From Pedobacter sp. UBA4863 (lineage in GTDB: Bacteria > Bacteroidota > Bacteroidia > Sphingobacteriales > Sphingobacteriaceae), in NCBI RefSeq assembly GCF_002399615.1, contig NZ_DHDZ01000040.1, positions 78,690 to 142,689 of the forward strand: DNA of 64,000 nt, given 5' to 3'. A program made the translations under genes and the position numbers. Shown one piece after another: positions 1-7,826 of this stretch (the stretch's first letter is position 1; the number at the start of each line of letters is the position of its first letter). The notes beneath the pieces were generated by a model, which worked only from the letters and a program-made list of their open reading frames with translations, was not told the origin of the DNA and searched no databases.

Positions 1-684
1 TTATTGGAGTTCTGTATCCGTGAAGATTTGAACAAAAAAGCAACTAGAGCAATGGCGGTGCTAGATCCAATTAAATTGGTAATTACCAATTACCAAGGCG
101 ATGGCGAGATTTTAATTGGAGAAAATAATCCAGAAGCAGCAGATAAAGGCGGCACAAGAGAAATTCCTTTTAGTAAAGAACTTTGGATAGAACGCGAAGA
201 CTTTATGGAGGAGCCTGCTAAAAAGTGGTTCCGTTTGGCACCAGGTGCAATGGTTCGTTTAAAGTTTGCTTACATTGTGAAGTGCGAAAGTTTTGTTAAA
301 GATGCAGATGGAAATGTAACGGAGGTTCATTGTACTTATATTCCAGAATCTAAGAGCGGAAACGATACTAGCGGAATTCATGTAAAAGGAACCATTCATT
401 GGGTAAGCACTAAACATGCTAAAACTGCAGAGGTAAGATTGTACGATCGTTTATTTAGCGTAGTTTCTCCTGATGCAGAAGAGGGCGACTTTAAGGAGTA
501 TTTAAACCCTAACAGTAAGGAAGTGTTGAGCAATGTTTATATCGAACCTGCTCTTGCCGAAGCTACTTTGGGCACAGGCTATCAGTTTATCCGTAAAGGA
601 TATTTCTGTTTAGATAAAGATTCTACAACAGATCATTTGGTGTTTAACCGAGTGGTTTCTTTAAAAGATGGCTGGAAAGGATAA
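1..684 (+). CDS. glnS: Glutaminyl-tRNA synthetase, C-terminal part (5' end outside window)
   Basis: The reading frame is open from base 1 and ends with TAA at 682-684, so about 227 C-terminal residues are seen. They match the anticodon-binding beta-barrel region of GlnS: the stretches MAVLDPIKLVITN, ELWIEREDFMEEP, RLAPGAMVRLK and KGTIHWVS are family hallmarks. The enzyme charges tRNA-Gln with glutamine in the cytoplasm. The catalytic Rossmann domain with HIGH and KMSKS must lie upstream of the window. It converges with nadD; a palindromic repeat fills the 53 bases between them. Confidence 0.95.
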   Translation, partial: LLEFCIREDLNKKATRAMAVLDPIKLVITNYQGDGEILIGENNPEAADKGGTREIPFSKELWIEREDFMEEPAKKWFRLAPGAMVRLKFAYIVKCESFVKDADGNVTEVHCTYIPESKSGNDTSGIHVKGTIHWVSTKHAKTAEVRLYDRLFSVVSPDAEEGDFKEYLNPNSKEVLSNVYIEPALAEATLGTGYQFIRKGYFCLDKDSTTDHLVFNRVVSLKDGWKG

Positions 685-749
685 TAACCCCAGCCCCTAA
701 AGGGGAGCAATATACTAAAGTCTCCCTTTAGGGAGATTTAGAGGGTTTT
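685..749. repeat. Bipartite palindromic intergenic repeat, family A, copy 1
   Basis: The left half holds CCCCTAAAGGGG (about 695-706) and the right half TCTCCCTTTAGGGAGA, each a small hairpin, and the two halves are also roughly inverted copies of each other. The same architecture recurs at 11670-11743 and 25959-26042. It sits between the converging ends of glnS and nadD and could act as a bidirectional terminator. Its right end overlaps the last nadD codons. Confidence 0.7.
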
Positions 750-1313
750 ATAAAGACTTTTCTTATCCATAAAATCTATTACAGCATCCGGCACTAAAAA
801 CTGGATGCTTTTTTCTTGATTAATCGCATGGCGGATAAATGTAGAAGAAATATCCATTTGAGGGGTTTCGGTAATCACTACCGATGGATGGTTAGCCCAT
901 TCCCTTAAATCAACTCCCGGTCTTGGGTAAACGAAAAGCTGGTGGTTTTGCAGCAATACCTCATAGTTCTTCCACTTTTTAAAGGAAGCCAAATTGTCTG
1001 CCCCCATAATTAAGGCAAATTCTTTTTCAGGATATTTTTCTTTTAGATGGGTTAACGTATCAATGGTATAAGACGGTTGCGGCAACTTAAACTCAATGTC
1101 GCTCACTTTTAAATGAGGCGCATTCTCGGTAGCCAAACGAGCCATTTCTAGGCGGTCGTACATATCTGCCAAGCCAGCTTTTTGTTTTAAGGGGTTATGT
1201 GGCGAAACTACAAACCAAACTTCTTTTAAATTGGTATAATTGGCCATGTAGTTGGCAATTACCAAGTGCCCAATATGGATGGGGTTGAAAGAACCGAAAA
1301 ATAAGCCAATCAT
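738..1313 (-). CDS. nadD: Nicotinate-nucleotide adenylyltransferase
   Basis: This cytoplasmic enzyme adenylates nicotinate mononucleotide with ATP to give deamido-NAD in NAD biosynthesis. The 191-residue protein has the nucleotidyltransferase motif GSFNPIHIGH at 7-16 (HxGH with His13 and His16), MGADNLASF near 103-111 and the second signature ISSTFIR at 155-161. Length is normal for NadD. The start is ATG. It is the last gene of a minus-strand set plsC-yicC-gmk-nadD; a decayed palindromic repeat separates it from gmk, so cotranscription is likely but not certain. Confidence 0.95.
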   Translation of the reverse strand: MIGLFFGSFNPIHIGHLVIANYMANYTNLKEVWFVVSPHNPLKQKAGLADMYDRLEMARLATENAPHLKVSDIEFKLPQPSYTIDTLTHLKEKYPEKEFALIMGADNLASFKKWKNYEVLLQNHQLFVYPRPGVDLREWANHPSVVITETPQMDISSTFIRHAINQEKSIQFLVPDAVIDFMDKKSLYKTL

Positions 1314-1329
1314 TTTTTCTTTATTTATG

Positions 1330-1405
1330 CCGTCATTTCGATGAGGAAGTACGACGAAGAAAAATCAGTATTCGTTAGATTTCTCCTCATACTTCGTAGA
1401 ACTGA
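1330..1405. repeat. Palindromic intergenic repeat, family B, core copy
   Basis: It begins GTCATTTCGATGAGG and ends with an imperfect inverted copy closing in GAACTGAC, with AAAAATC and GATTTCTCCTC inside. It shares this core with the two longer copies at 17313-17504 and 23945-24136, but lacks their ~80-base right extension. It lies between gmk and nadD. Confidence 0.65.
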
Positions 1406-1418
1406 CGAATCATTAAAG

Positions 1419-1988
1419 TTACTGCTTCAAAAAATCACCTACCAGCTGTTCCGCTTCAGCGCAAGCTTTTTCCAATTCAAAATTCTTAAGAATTACGTCA
1501 AATTTATCAGCGTAAGCTAATTCTTTTTCGGCTTTGGCATAACGTTCTTGCAATTTTTCTTCGCTGTCGGTACCCCTGCCTGCCAAACGTTCTTTCAATA
1601 CTTCCAAAGAAGGCGGTTGAACGAAAATAGCCAAGGCATCGTCTTCAAACTTACGCTTTAAGCGAAGGCCTCCTTCTACATCTATATCAAAAATTACATG
1701 TTTACCAGTGTTCCAAATTCGTTCAATTTCAGAGCGCAAAGTGCCATAAAATGTACCGCTATAAACCTCTTCAAACTCAACAAATTCTTGATGGGCAACC
1801 TTGTGAAGAAACTCTTCCTTACTAATAAAGTAGTAGTCTTTTTCGTTCGTTTCGTCGCCACGCAGTTCTCTTGTAGTTGCCGAAATAGAAAAACTAAGAT
1901 TGTCGAATTTGCTCAACAAATGTTTTACGATAGTGGTTTTTCCTGCGCCAGATGGAGCCGAAAATATAATGAGTTTGCCTTGTTTCAT
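1419..1988 (-). CDS. gmk: Guanylate kinase
   Basis: It phosphorylates GMP (and dGMP) to the diphosphate with ATP in purine nucleotide metabolism. The 189-residue protein starts with the P-loop APSGAGKT at 11-18, followed by SISATTRELRGDE, the GMP-binding region common to guanylate kinases, and by DYYFISKEEF and IFDIDVEGGLRLK. Length is slightly below the ~205 of E. coli Gmk but the domain is complete. ATG start at 1988. It lies 66 bases downstream of yicC on the same strand, an association seen in many bacteria. Confidence 0.96.
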   Translation of the reverse strand: MKQGKLIIFSAPSGAGKTTIVKHLLSKFDNLSFSISATTRELRGDETNEKDYYFISKEEFLHKVAHQEFVEFEEVYSGTFYGTLRSEIERIWNTGKHVIFDIDVEGGLRLKRKFEDDALAIFVQPPSLEVLKERLAGRGTDSEEKLQERYAKAEKELAYADKFDVILKNFELEKACAEAEQLVGDFLKQ

Positions 1989-1996
1989 TTTGTGAA

Positions 1997-2054
1997 GCTT
2001 AAAGCGAAAAGCTGAATGCTCAAAGCTTTAGGCTTTAAGCTTTGGGCTTTGGGC
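1997..2054. repeat. Low-complexity imperfect tandem array between yicC and gmk
   Basis: The interval is built of degenerate repeats of AAAGCTTTAGGCTTTAAGC and GCTTTGG type. No gene is visible on either strand. Such junk arrays are common between genes in this group and also appear at 52080-52200 and 35052-35100. Confidence 0.6.
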
Positions 2055-2930
2055 TTATAATACGTTTAGTAACTGTTCTTTAATTTTTTCTAATTCTTCT
2101 TTCATGCCCACCACCAATTGCTGTATCTGTGCATCGTTGGCCTTAGCGCCCATGGTATTAATCTCTCTGCCAATTTCTTGAGAAATAAAGCCTAGTTTTT
2201 TTCCGTTAGCGTCTTTATCTTTTAAAGTGGCCATAAAATAATCGCAATGGCTTTTTAAACGGGTTTGCTCTTCGGTGATGTCTAATTTATCAATGTAATA
2301 AATTAGCTCTTGCTCCAAACGGTTCTGGTCGTAGTTGGCTTTGCCAATAGTGTCTTCTAAAAACTGCGTTAGGCGGACTTTAATAGTTGGTGTTCTTAAA
2401 GGGGCCAGTACTTCTACTTCGGCAAAAAAGCCCAGTATGTTTTTTATACGAAGCTCTAAATCAGCCTTCAATACTTTGCCTTCATCTACCCTAAACTGAT
2501 TAAAGTGCTTCAGCGCCTTTTCAAAAGTTGCTTCCAGCACTTTCCATTCACTTTCGCTTGCTTCTTCTTCGGTATAGGTAATCACCTCTGGTAAATTAAG
2601 TACCGCAGGCAATAAATTAGTAATATCAGCACCTAAGGCTTTGTTGGCTTCAACCAATTGGGTGTAGTATTTTTTTAATAAGGTTTCGTTAATAGCAGCT
2701 CCTTTTTGTACTTCTTCGCTACGTTCTAAGGTAACTGCAATACTAACCTTTCCCCGTTCAATTTCCTTGTTGCAAATGTTGCGCAGGTAAAGTTCTTTGT
2801 CAGAAAATGCTCTTGGAATTTTTAACCCTAATTCAAGAAACTTAGAGTTTAAAGATTTGATCTCCACAGAAAACTTAACGCTTTCGGAATTTGTTGAGGC
2901 CAAGCCGAACCCGGTCATTGATTTTATCAT
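2055..2930 (-). CDS. yicC: YicC/YloC family endoribonuclease
   Basis: The protein begins MIKSMTGFG, the invariant N-terminus of the YicC family, and ends EIKEQLLNVL-like as in family members (KIKEQLLNVL); full length is 291 residues. The family has been shown to be an RNase acting on small RNAs. An upstream TTG would add two residues, but it lies inside the -7 promoter element, and the ATG at 2930 matches the family. The first gene upstream on this strand is plsC, 270 bases away. A TATCTTTG element three bases before the ATG suggests its own, possibly leaderless, transcript. Confidence 0.9.
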   Translation of the reverse strand: MIKSMTGFGLASTNSESVKFSVEIKSLNSKFLELGLKIPRAFSDKELYLRNICNKEIERGKVSIAVTLERSEEVQKGAAINETLLKKYYTQLVEANKALGADITNLLPAVLNLPEVITYTEEEASESEWKVLEATFEKALKHFNQFRVDEGKVLKADLELRIKNILGFFAEVEVLAPLRTPTIKVRLTQFLEDTIGKANYDQNRLEQELIYYIDKLDITEEQTRLKSHCDYFMATLKDKDANGKKLGFISQEIGREINTMGAKANDAQIQQLVVGMKEELEKIKEQLLNVL

Positions 2931-2933
2931 GTG

Positions 2934-2941
2934 CAAAGATA
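2934..2941 (-). promoter_or_regulatory. Bacteroidota -7 element of yicC
   Basis: TATCTTTG on the minus strand matches the consensus TAnnTTTG. Only three bases separate it from the ATG at 2930, so transcription would begin at or next to the start codon. No clear -33 TTG is seen at the expected distance. Confidence 0.5.
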
Positions 2942-3199
2942 GTAAAAAGGATTTGAGGTGAAAGGAGTAAGGCTTAAGGTTTTAATGATGACGTATAATT
3001 ATTTTTTGCAAAAACAATGCTGCTGGCTCTTCGGCAACCTCAGCCCTGCTGTCCATTATAGCCCTCATACTTCGGGGCTGTCATTTCCATCAGGTTTAAT
3101 TAACATAGTACTGTGCTAAGGTTTTCAAGTTAAATTAACGGTCGGCTCATTGTATAAAATTGCCAATCATAATAAGCATGTCGGTCATAAATAAACAAT

Positions 3200-3937
3200 T
3201 TACCCCGCATTTATAATTGCTTCCTCCATTACATCGTAAACTTTCTTTTTTAAGGCCGGTACATCTTCCATCGTTAATTCAATTACCGAAATTTCGGACA
3301 AAAAAACAGTAGTAATTAAGCCCGGTCTAGCTTTTAAAGGATTTTTTCTTGGCAGTAACTTTCGGTTGTTGAGCATTACAAATGGAATAATTGGCGTTTG
3401 CGTTTCAATGGCAATACGAAATGCGCCGTCATAAAAGTCGGCTAGCGGTTTTTCTGTTTGGTTCATCGTACCTTCCGCAAAAATCAAGATAGATTGTCCG
3501 TTGGAGATATCCTTTTTCAGTGTTTCTACAGATTGTTCCCGGCTTTCTTTGCTGTTGCGGTCTATCATTACTACAATTCGCTTGTAGATTAATCCAAATA
3601 CGGGCACTTTGGTCATTTCTATTTTTCCCAAAGCACTAAAATATTGAGGAATACTTAAGCATACGGCTATGGCATCTAAATAAGAACCGTGGTTACCTAC
3701 ATAAATATGAGATTTAGATTGGTTAATTGATTTTTTGTGCTGTGTTTTTATCCAAAAGCAACTCAATACACTAAAGAGTGCCGCCCATGTTCGTAAGACC
3801 ACCAAAATGGCCTTTTTCCCTGTATTAACAGGCAATATGGTCGAAAATATTAAAACAAAAGGTAAGGCTGCGAACATCAGTAGAATAAAGATGATGGCTG
3901 CGTATAGCAAAAAAACGGCAGATAGAACCTTTCGCAT
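3200..3937 (-). CDS. plsC: 1-acyl-sn-glycerol-3-phosphate acyltransferase (PlsC family)
   Basis: It transfers an acyl group to lysophosphatidic acid in phospholipid synthesis at the inner membrane. The 245-residue protein has two hydrophobic segments at about 4-33 and 41-62, the catalytic NHxxxxD block (His83, Asp88 in GNHGSYLDA) and the phosphate-binding FAEGT at 153-157. ATG start. The ~260 bases downstream, before yicC, hold no gene; they contain a small decayed dyad (AGCCC/GGGCT near 3060-3085). Substrate specificity (lyso-PA versus an ornithine-lipid acyltransferase) cannot be settled from sequence. Confidence 0.85.
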   Translation of the reverse strand: MRKVLSAVFLLYAAIIFILLMFAALPFVLIFSTILPVNTGKKAILVVLRTWAALFSVLSCFWIKTQHKKSINQSKSHIYVGNHGSYLDAIAVCLSIPQYFSALGKIEMTKVPVFGLIYKRIVVMIDRNSKESREQSVETLKKDISNGQSILIFAEGTMNQTEKPLADFYDGAFRIAIETQTPIIPFVMLNNRKLLPRKNPLKARPGLITTVFLSEISVIELTMEDVPALKKKVYDVMEEAIINAG

Positions 3938-4007
3938 AAATTAACTTCTTTTAACTTAATCAAAGTATAAACATTTGTTAAGTTTACAAAATAATATTAA
4001 GGCTACA

Positions 4008-4739
4008 ATGTGGTGTAAAGCAAAGCTGATATTTTCTCTTTTTTCTGCCATTATGTTCATTGGTAAAGCTTCTTTTGCTCAAAGAGAATTTAACATCAAT
4101 GGTGTAATTTTCGAAAATCAGACAAAAATTAGGGTGGCATTGGTAGAGATCAAAAACAAACGATCTGGATTTTCTACAGGCAGCAATGATTTAGGCATTT
4201 TTTCTATCAAAGCAATTCTTGGCGATACCTTGCTCGTTACCAAAAGAAATTTCAACGATTTGGAAGTAATTGTTAAAAACGATCGCGATTTGGTGCTGTA
4301 CATTAACAAGGGCGCAACACTAAACGAAGTTGTAATAACTGGAAAAACAAAGAAACAAGCTTTAGACGAGCTTAAAGAAGCTTATCGGAATAAAGGCTCT
4401 TACTATGGCGGAAAGCCTCCTTTGTCGCTCTTAAATCCTTTTGGAGGCAGTCCGTTAACTTTTTTATACGAGCTTTTTGGTAAAACGCCCAAGCAGGCTA
4501 AAAGGTTTAATCGTATGTATCAAAACGAAATGCAAGATGGCCAGGTTGACCAATTTTTTAATAAGGCGGTTATAAATAAACAGACAGGCCTAACGGGCGT
4601 GAAGCTCGAAGATTTTTTAGTGCAATATCGGCCTACTTATGAACAGGCGAAGAACTGGAATGTGTACGACGGCATTAAATGGATTAATGATTCGTACAAG
4701 AAATACAGTGATACTGCGGGCAAAATTAAAAGTAACTAG
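4008..4739 (+). CDS. Secreted carboxypeptidase-regulatory-like domain protein, function unknown
   Basis: The ATG at 4008 gives a 243-residue protein with a signal peptide ending at about ASFA|Q (residue 24). An upstream TTG at 3975 would extend it by 11 residues and is unlikely because it precedes the signal peptide. Residues ~27-105 form a beta-rich CarboxypepD_reg-like domain (INGVIFENQTKIRVALVEIKN ... TLNEVVITGK), the same fold that opens TonB-dependent receptors. The C-terminal part (GGKPPLSLLNPFGGSPLTFLYELFGKTPKQAKRF) is typical of an uncharacterised Bacteroidota envelope family. Divergent from plsC. Confidence 0.7.
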   Translation: MWCKAKLIFSLFSAIMFIGKASFAQREFNINGVIFENQTKIRVALVEIKNKRSGFSTGSNDLGIFSIKAILGDTLLVTKRNFNDLEVIVKNDRDLVLYINKGATLNEVVITGKTKKQALDELKEAYRNKGSYYGGKPPLSLLNPFGGSPLTFLYELFGKTPKQAKRFNRMYQNEMQDGQVDQFFNKAVINKQTGLTGVKLEDFLVQYRPTYEQAKNWNVYDGIKWINDSYKKYSDTAGKIKSN

Positions 4740-4802
4740 TTGTTTTGGGGTTTAGTTTTTTAGTTGTTTGGGCAATTAGCTCATCATCAAATTAACCAAT
4801 TA

Positions 4803-5531
4803 TCATATCGACAAAGCTTCGCAAGCTTTTTCTGCAGCTAGTTTTTCTGCATTTTTTTTGTTGTAGTCTCTGCCAATACCAAAGTTTTCATTATCAATCA
4901 TCACTTTAACGGTAAATAGCTTAGCACTTTCGCCTTCGCCATTTTCTACCACATCAAAAGCAACTTCTTTACCTTGGCGTTGGCACCATTCAATTAAGCG
5001 GCTTTTAAAATTAGTTTCGGTAATTTCTAAATGATGTATATCTACGTAAGGCTTAATAATGCGCTTTAAAATCAGGTTTTTAGTGAAATCATAACCCTTA
5101 TCCAAATAGATGGCACCAATTAAAGCTTCAAAAGCATCGCCATACATCGAGTGATGTTTCGACTGGAAGTTTACGGTCTTTTGGTCAAAGATAATGAGTT
5201 CGTCAAAACCCATTTTGCGGGAAAGCTGGTTAAGGTTTGCTCTATTTACAATCTTAGAACGCATTTCTGTTAAAAAACCTTCCTCTTTGTAAGGATAATT
5301 CTTAAAAAGCAATTCGGCAACTACTGCACCTAAAATGGCGTCGCCTAAAAATTCTAATCTTTCGTTACTGCTTCGGCTGCCATTTTTTAAAACTTTAGCT
5401 GCCGAACGATGCCTAAAAGCCATTTTGTACAGCGTAACATTACCTGGTACAAAACCAAGTACATTTTTTAGTTTTTTTACAAACTGCTTATTAGGCGAAA
5501 GATATAGTTTATAAATGCTGAACAATGACAT
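4803..5531 (-). CDS. rnc: Ribonuclease III
   Basis: It cuts double-stranded RNA in rRNA and mRNA processing. The 242-residue protein carries the RNase III signature NERLEFLGDAIL at about 57-68 and the catalytic GDAFEALIGAIYLDKG block, then a double-stranded RNA-binding domain (NFKSRLIEWCQRQG ... KKNAEKLAAEKACEAL). The ATG at 5531 is preferred; the only earlier start is a TTG one codon upstream. It is third in the acpP-fabF-rnc operon, a common arrangement, 75 bases after fabF. Confidence 0.95.
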   Translation of the reverse strand: MSLFSIYKLYLSPNKQFVKKLKNVLGFVPGNVTLYKMAFRHRSAAKVLKNGSRSSNERLEFLGDAILGAVVAELLFKNYPYKEEGFLTEMRSKIVNRANLNQLSRKMGFDELIIFDQKTVNFQSKHHSMYGDAFEALIGAIYLDKGYDFTKNLILKRIIKPYVDIHHLEITETNFKSRLIEWCQRQGKEVAFDVVENGEGESAKLFTVKVMIDNENFGIGRDYNKKNAEKLAAEKACEALSI

Positions 5532-5606
5532 CAACTAGCTTCACAAATTAATACACCAAAGCAGTTGCCTATAAAATACAGTTGCTGCTCATCCTAAAAT
5601 TATAGG

Positions 5607-6860
5607 TTATTCTTCGTATTTCTTGAAAATAACAGAAGCATTATGCCCGCCAAAACCAAAAGTATTACTAATAGCTGCTCTTACTGTACGTTTTTGCGCT
5701 TTGTTAAAAGTAAAGTTCAGTTTCGGGTCAATTTCAGGATCGTCTGTAAAATGGTTAATTGTTGGCGGCACAGTATCATTGTTAATTGCAAGAATAGCTG
5801 CCAAGGCTTCTACCGCACCAGCGGCACCCAGTAAATGGCCTGTCATAGATTTGGTAGAGCTGATGTTTAGCTGATAAGCATGTTCTCCAAACAAATCTAC
5901 AATGGCTTTTGCTTCTTGTATGTCTCCAAGCGGAGTAGAAGTACCGTGTACGTTGATGTAGTCGATGTCGTTGGTTGTTAAGCCTGCATCTTGTAAGGCT
6001 TTAGTCATTACCATTTTAGCGCCCAATCCTTCTGGGTGGGGAGCTGTAATGTGATGTGCATCTGCACTCATACCGCCACCTACAATTTCAGCATAGATTT
6101 TAGCGCCACGAGCTTTTGCGTGTTCTAATTCTTCTAGAATAATAGTGCCTGCACCCTCTCCGGCCACAAAACCATCACGATCTTTGTCAAACGGGCGAGA
6201 AGCCGTTGCAGGATCATCGTTACGAGTAGATAAAGCATGCATTGCGTTAAAACCACCCATGCCTGCTTCGTTTATAATCGCTTCAGAGCCACCGCTAATA
6301 ATAATATCGGCAGTGCCTAAACGAATATAGTTAAAGGCATCAATCATCGCATTGGTTGACGATGCACAGGCAGAAACAGTAGCGAAGTTTGGTCCACGCA
6401 ATCCATACTTCATTGAGATATGCCCTGGAGCAATATCAATAATCATTTTCGGGATAAAGAAAGGGTTGTATCTAGGTGTACCATCTCCTTTGGCGAAATT
6501 TGTAACTTCGTCTAAGAAAGTTTTTAAACCTCCAATTCCAGCGCCCCAAATTACACCAATTCGGTTGGTGTCAAGCTTAGAGAAATCATATCCTCCATCT
6601 TTAACGGCCTCTTCGGTAGCAACTAGTGCATATTGAACAAACGGATCTAGCTTACGGGCTTCTTTTCTATCCAAATAATCTTCTGGATTGAAATTCTTAA
6701 CCTCGCAGGCGAACTTTGTTTTGAATTTTTCAGTATCGAAACTCTTGATAGGCGCAGCGCCGCTCACACCATTTGTCAATGCTTCCCAAAATTCGGGAAC
6801 ACTATTTCCAATTGGAGTGAGCGCACCCAACCCAGTAACTACTACTCTTTTTAATCCCAT
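5607..6860 (-). CDS. fabF: 3-oxoacyl-[acyl-carrier-protein] synthase II
   Basis: It condenses malonyl-ACP with acyl-ACP in fatty-acid elongation. The 417-residue protein has the complete Cys-His-His triad: Cys165 in VSACASSTNAM, His305 in NVHGTSTPLGD and His342 in KSMTGHLLGAAG, and ends with the GFGGHNASVIF block. It lies 28 bases downstream of acpP, which supplies its substrate carrier, so the two are cotranscribed. Confidence 0.97.
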   Translation of the reverse strand: MGLKRVVVTGLGALTPIGNSVPEFWEALTNGVSGAAPIKSFDTEKFKTKFACEVKNFNPEDYLDRKEARKLDPFVQYALVATEEAVKDGGYDFSKLDTNRIGVIWGAGIGGLKTFLDEVTNFAKGDGTPRYNPFFIPKMIIDIAPGHISMKYGLRGPNFATVSACASSTNAMIDAFNYIRLGTADIIISGGSEAIINEAGMGGFNAMHALSTRNDDPATASRPFDKDRDGFVAGEGAGTIILEELEHAKARGAKIYAEIVGGGMSADAHHITAPHPEGLGAKMVMTKALQDAGLTTNDIDYINVHGTSTPLGDIQEAKAIVDLFGEHAYQLNISSTKSMTGHLLGAAGAVEALAAILAINNDTVPPTINHFTDDPEIDPKLNFTFNKAQKRTVRAAISNTFGFGGHNASVIFKKYEE

Positions 6861-6888
6861 TTATAAGTATTGTACAGAAAAAGTATTT

Positions 6889-7125
6889 CTACTTAACGTT
6901 TTTTTCTAAATAAGCAATTGCTTGACCCACAGTTCCGATAGTCTCAGCTTGATCATCAGGAATAGCTACGTTAAATTCTTTTTCAAATTCCATGATTAGC
7001 TCTACAGTGTCTAATGAATCAGCACCTAAGTCGTTTGTGAAAGACGCTTCTGGCGTAACTTCACTTTCATCAACACCTAGTTTTTCTACGATAATAGCCT
7101 TTACTCTTGAAGCAATATCAGACAT
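6889..7125 (-). CDS. acpP: Acyl carrier protein
   Basis: A 78-residue acidic protein with the phosphopantetheine attachment motif GADSLD (Ser37), flanked by LDTVELIMEFE. It carries growing acyl chains for FabF and other fatty-acid enzymes. ATG start. It is the first gene of the acpP-fabF-rnc operon and has a well-spaced promoter at 7159-7189. The 18 bases before the ATG are AT-rich with no Shine-Dalgarno sequence. Confidence 0.98.
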   Translation of the reverse strand: MSDIASRVKAIIVEKLGVDESEVTPEASFTNDLGADSLDTVELIMEFEKEFNVAIPDDQAETIGTVGQAIAYLEKNVK

Positions 7126-7158
7126 AATTTTATAATTTAATGGTTAAATAATTCAGTG

Positions 7159-7189
7159 CAAAGAAAAATAAATTCTAACACTTTTCAAA
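7159..7189 (-). promoter_or_regulatory. Promoter of acpP-fabF-rnc
   Basis: On the minus strand, TTTG (7186-7189) is followed by a 19-base spacer and TTTCTTTG (7159-7166), one base off the TAnnTTTG -7 consensus. It is 33 bases upstream of the acpP ATG. Confidence 0.55.
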
Positions 7190-7277
7190 TGTTTTTATTT
7201 ATATGTCAATTTTGTGCGTTTAAAACCTAAAGTAAAATTAGTTTTATAATTTCGTAATCCTAATAAAAAAGTACATT

Positions 7278-7697
7278 TTGAACAAAACTTATTTAAAACT
7301 ATCGCTAGATTTAGATTTTGTGCTAATTGCCATAACAGCATCGCTAAAAGATTATGTTTTGTGCCACAAGATAAACACTAATTTAAACTTTGAGTTTGCT
7401 AAAATAGATGATCATGAAGTTTATTTTAATACAGACGAAGAGCCTTTGGCATTTTCTAAGTATTATTTTTTTGTTGAAGAAGGTGAAGTAGAATACTATT
7501 TGGTAAGCAACAGAAACAGCGAAGGCTTCTTGGTGCCAGAAATGAACAAAGTAGATTTCTTTATGATAATACATCAGTTTATTGGCAAAGAAGATCTTAA
7601 TTTAGTGTTAACTAGGCTTAATAAAATACCTGATATACAGGTTGCTGCGCAAATAGATGTGTATAAATTAAAGTCGAAAGAAAATTTGGTAATGTAA
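7278..7697 (+). CDS. IPExxxVDY family protein
   Basis: A 139-residue protein of a Bacteroidota-specific family named after its signature, seen here as VPEMNKVDF near residues 85-93. The N-terminus KLSLDLDFVLIAITASLKDYVLCHKIN also matches the family. Function is not known. No ATG or GTG lies in frame upstream of the conserved N-terminus, so a TTG start at 7278 is used. It lies just before pyk on the same strand, 129 bases away; an own promoter of pyk separates them. Confidence 0.75.
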   Translation: MNKTYLKLSLDLDFVLIAITASLKDYVLCHKINTNLNFEFAKIDDHEVYFNTDEEPLAFSKYYFFVEEGEVEYYLVSNRNSEGFLVPEMNKVDFFMIIHQFIGKEDLNLVLTRLNKIPDIQVAAQIDVYKLKSKENLVM

Positions 7698-7705
7698 ATT
7701 TTATA

Positions 7706-7734
7706 TTGATAGTGTAGTAAATACACTATATTTG
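7706..7734 (+). promoter_or_regulatory. pyk promoter with embedded palindromic operator
   Basis: TTG at 7706-7708 and TATATTTG at 7727-7734 are spaced 18 bases apart, a good fit to the Bacteroidota promoter. The spacer is a perfect inverted repeat: ATAGTGTA (7709-7716), a 5-base loop, TACACTAT (7722-7729). A dimeric regulator bound there would cover both promoter elements. The pyk ATG is 92 bases further on. Confidence 0.6.
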
Positions 7735-7826
7735 AATCTCAAATTAAATTGAAATAATATAATCGATACTTAAAACCTAAAGGCAATCAGTCTTTTTTTG
7801 TTTAAGTTTAACCATAAAATAATTTA

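Noticed and set aside
2055..2936. Start of yicC at a TTG two codons before the ATG
   Set aside because: The TTG lies inside the -7 element and the family N-terminus begins at the ATG.
5623..6636. Several long plus-strand frames opposite fabF
   Set aside because: Shadow frames of a strongly conserved gene; no homology-like features or promoters of their own.
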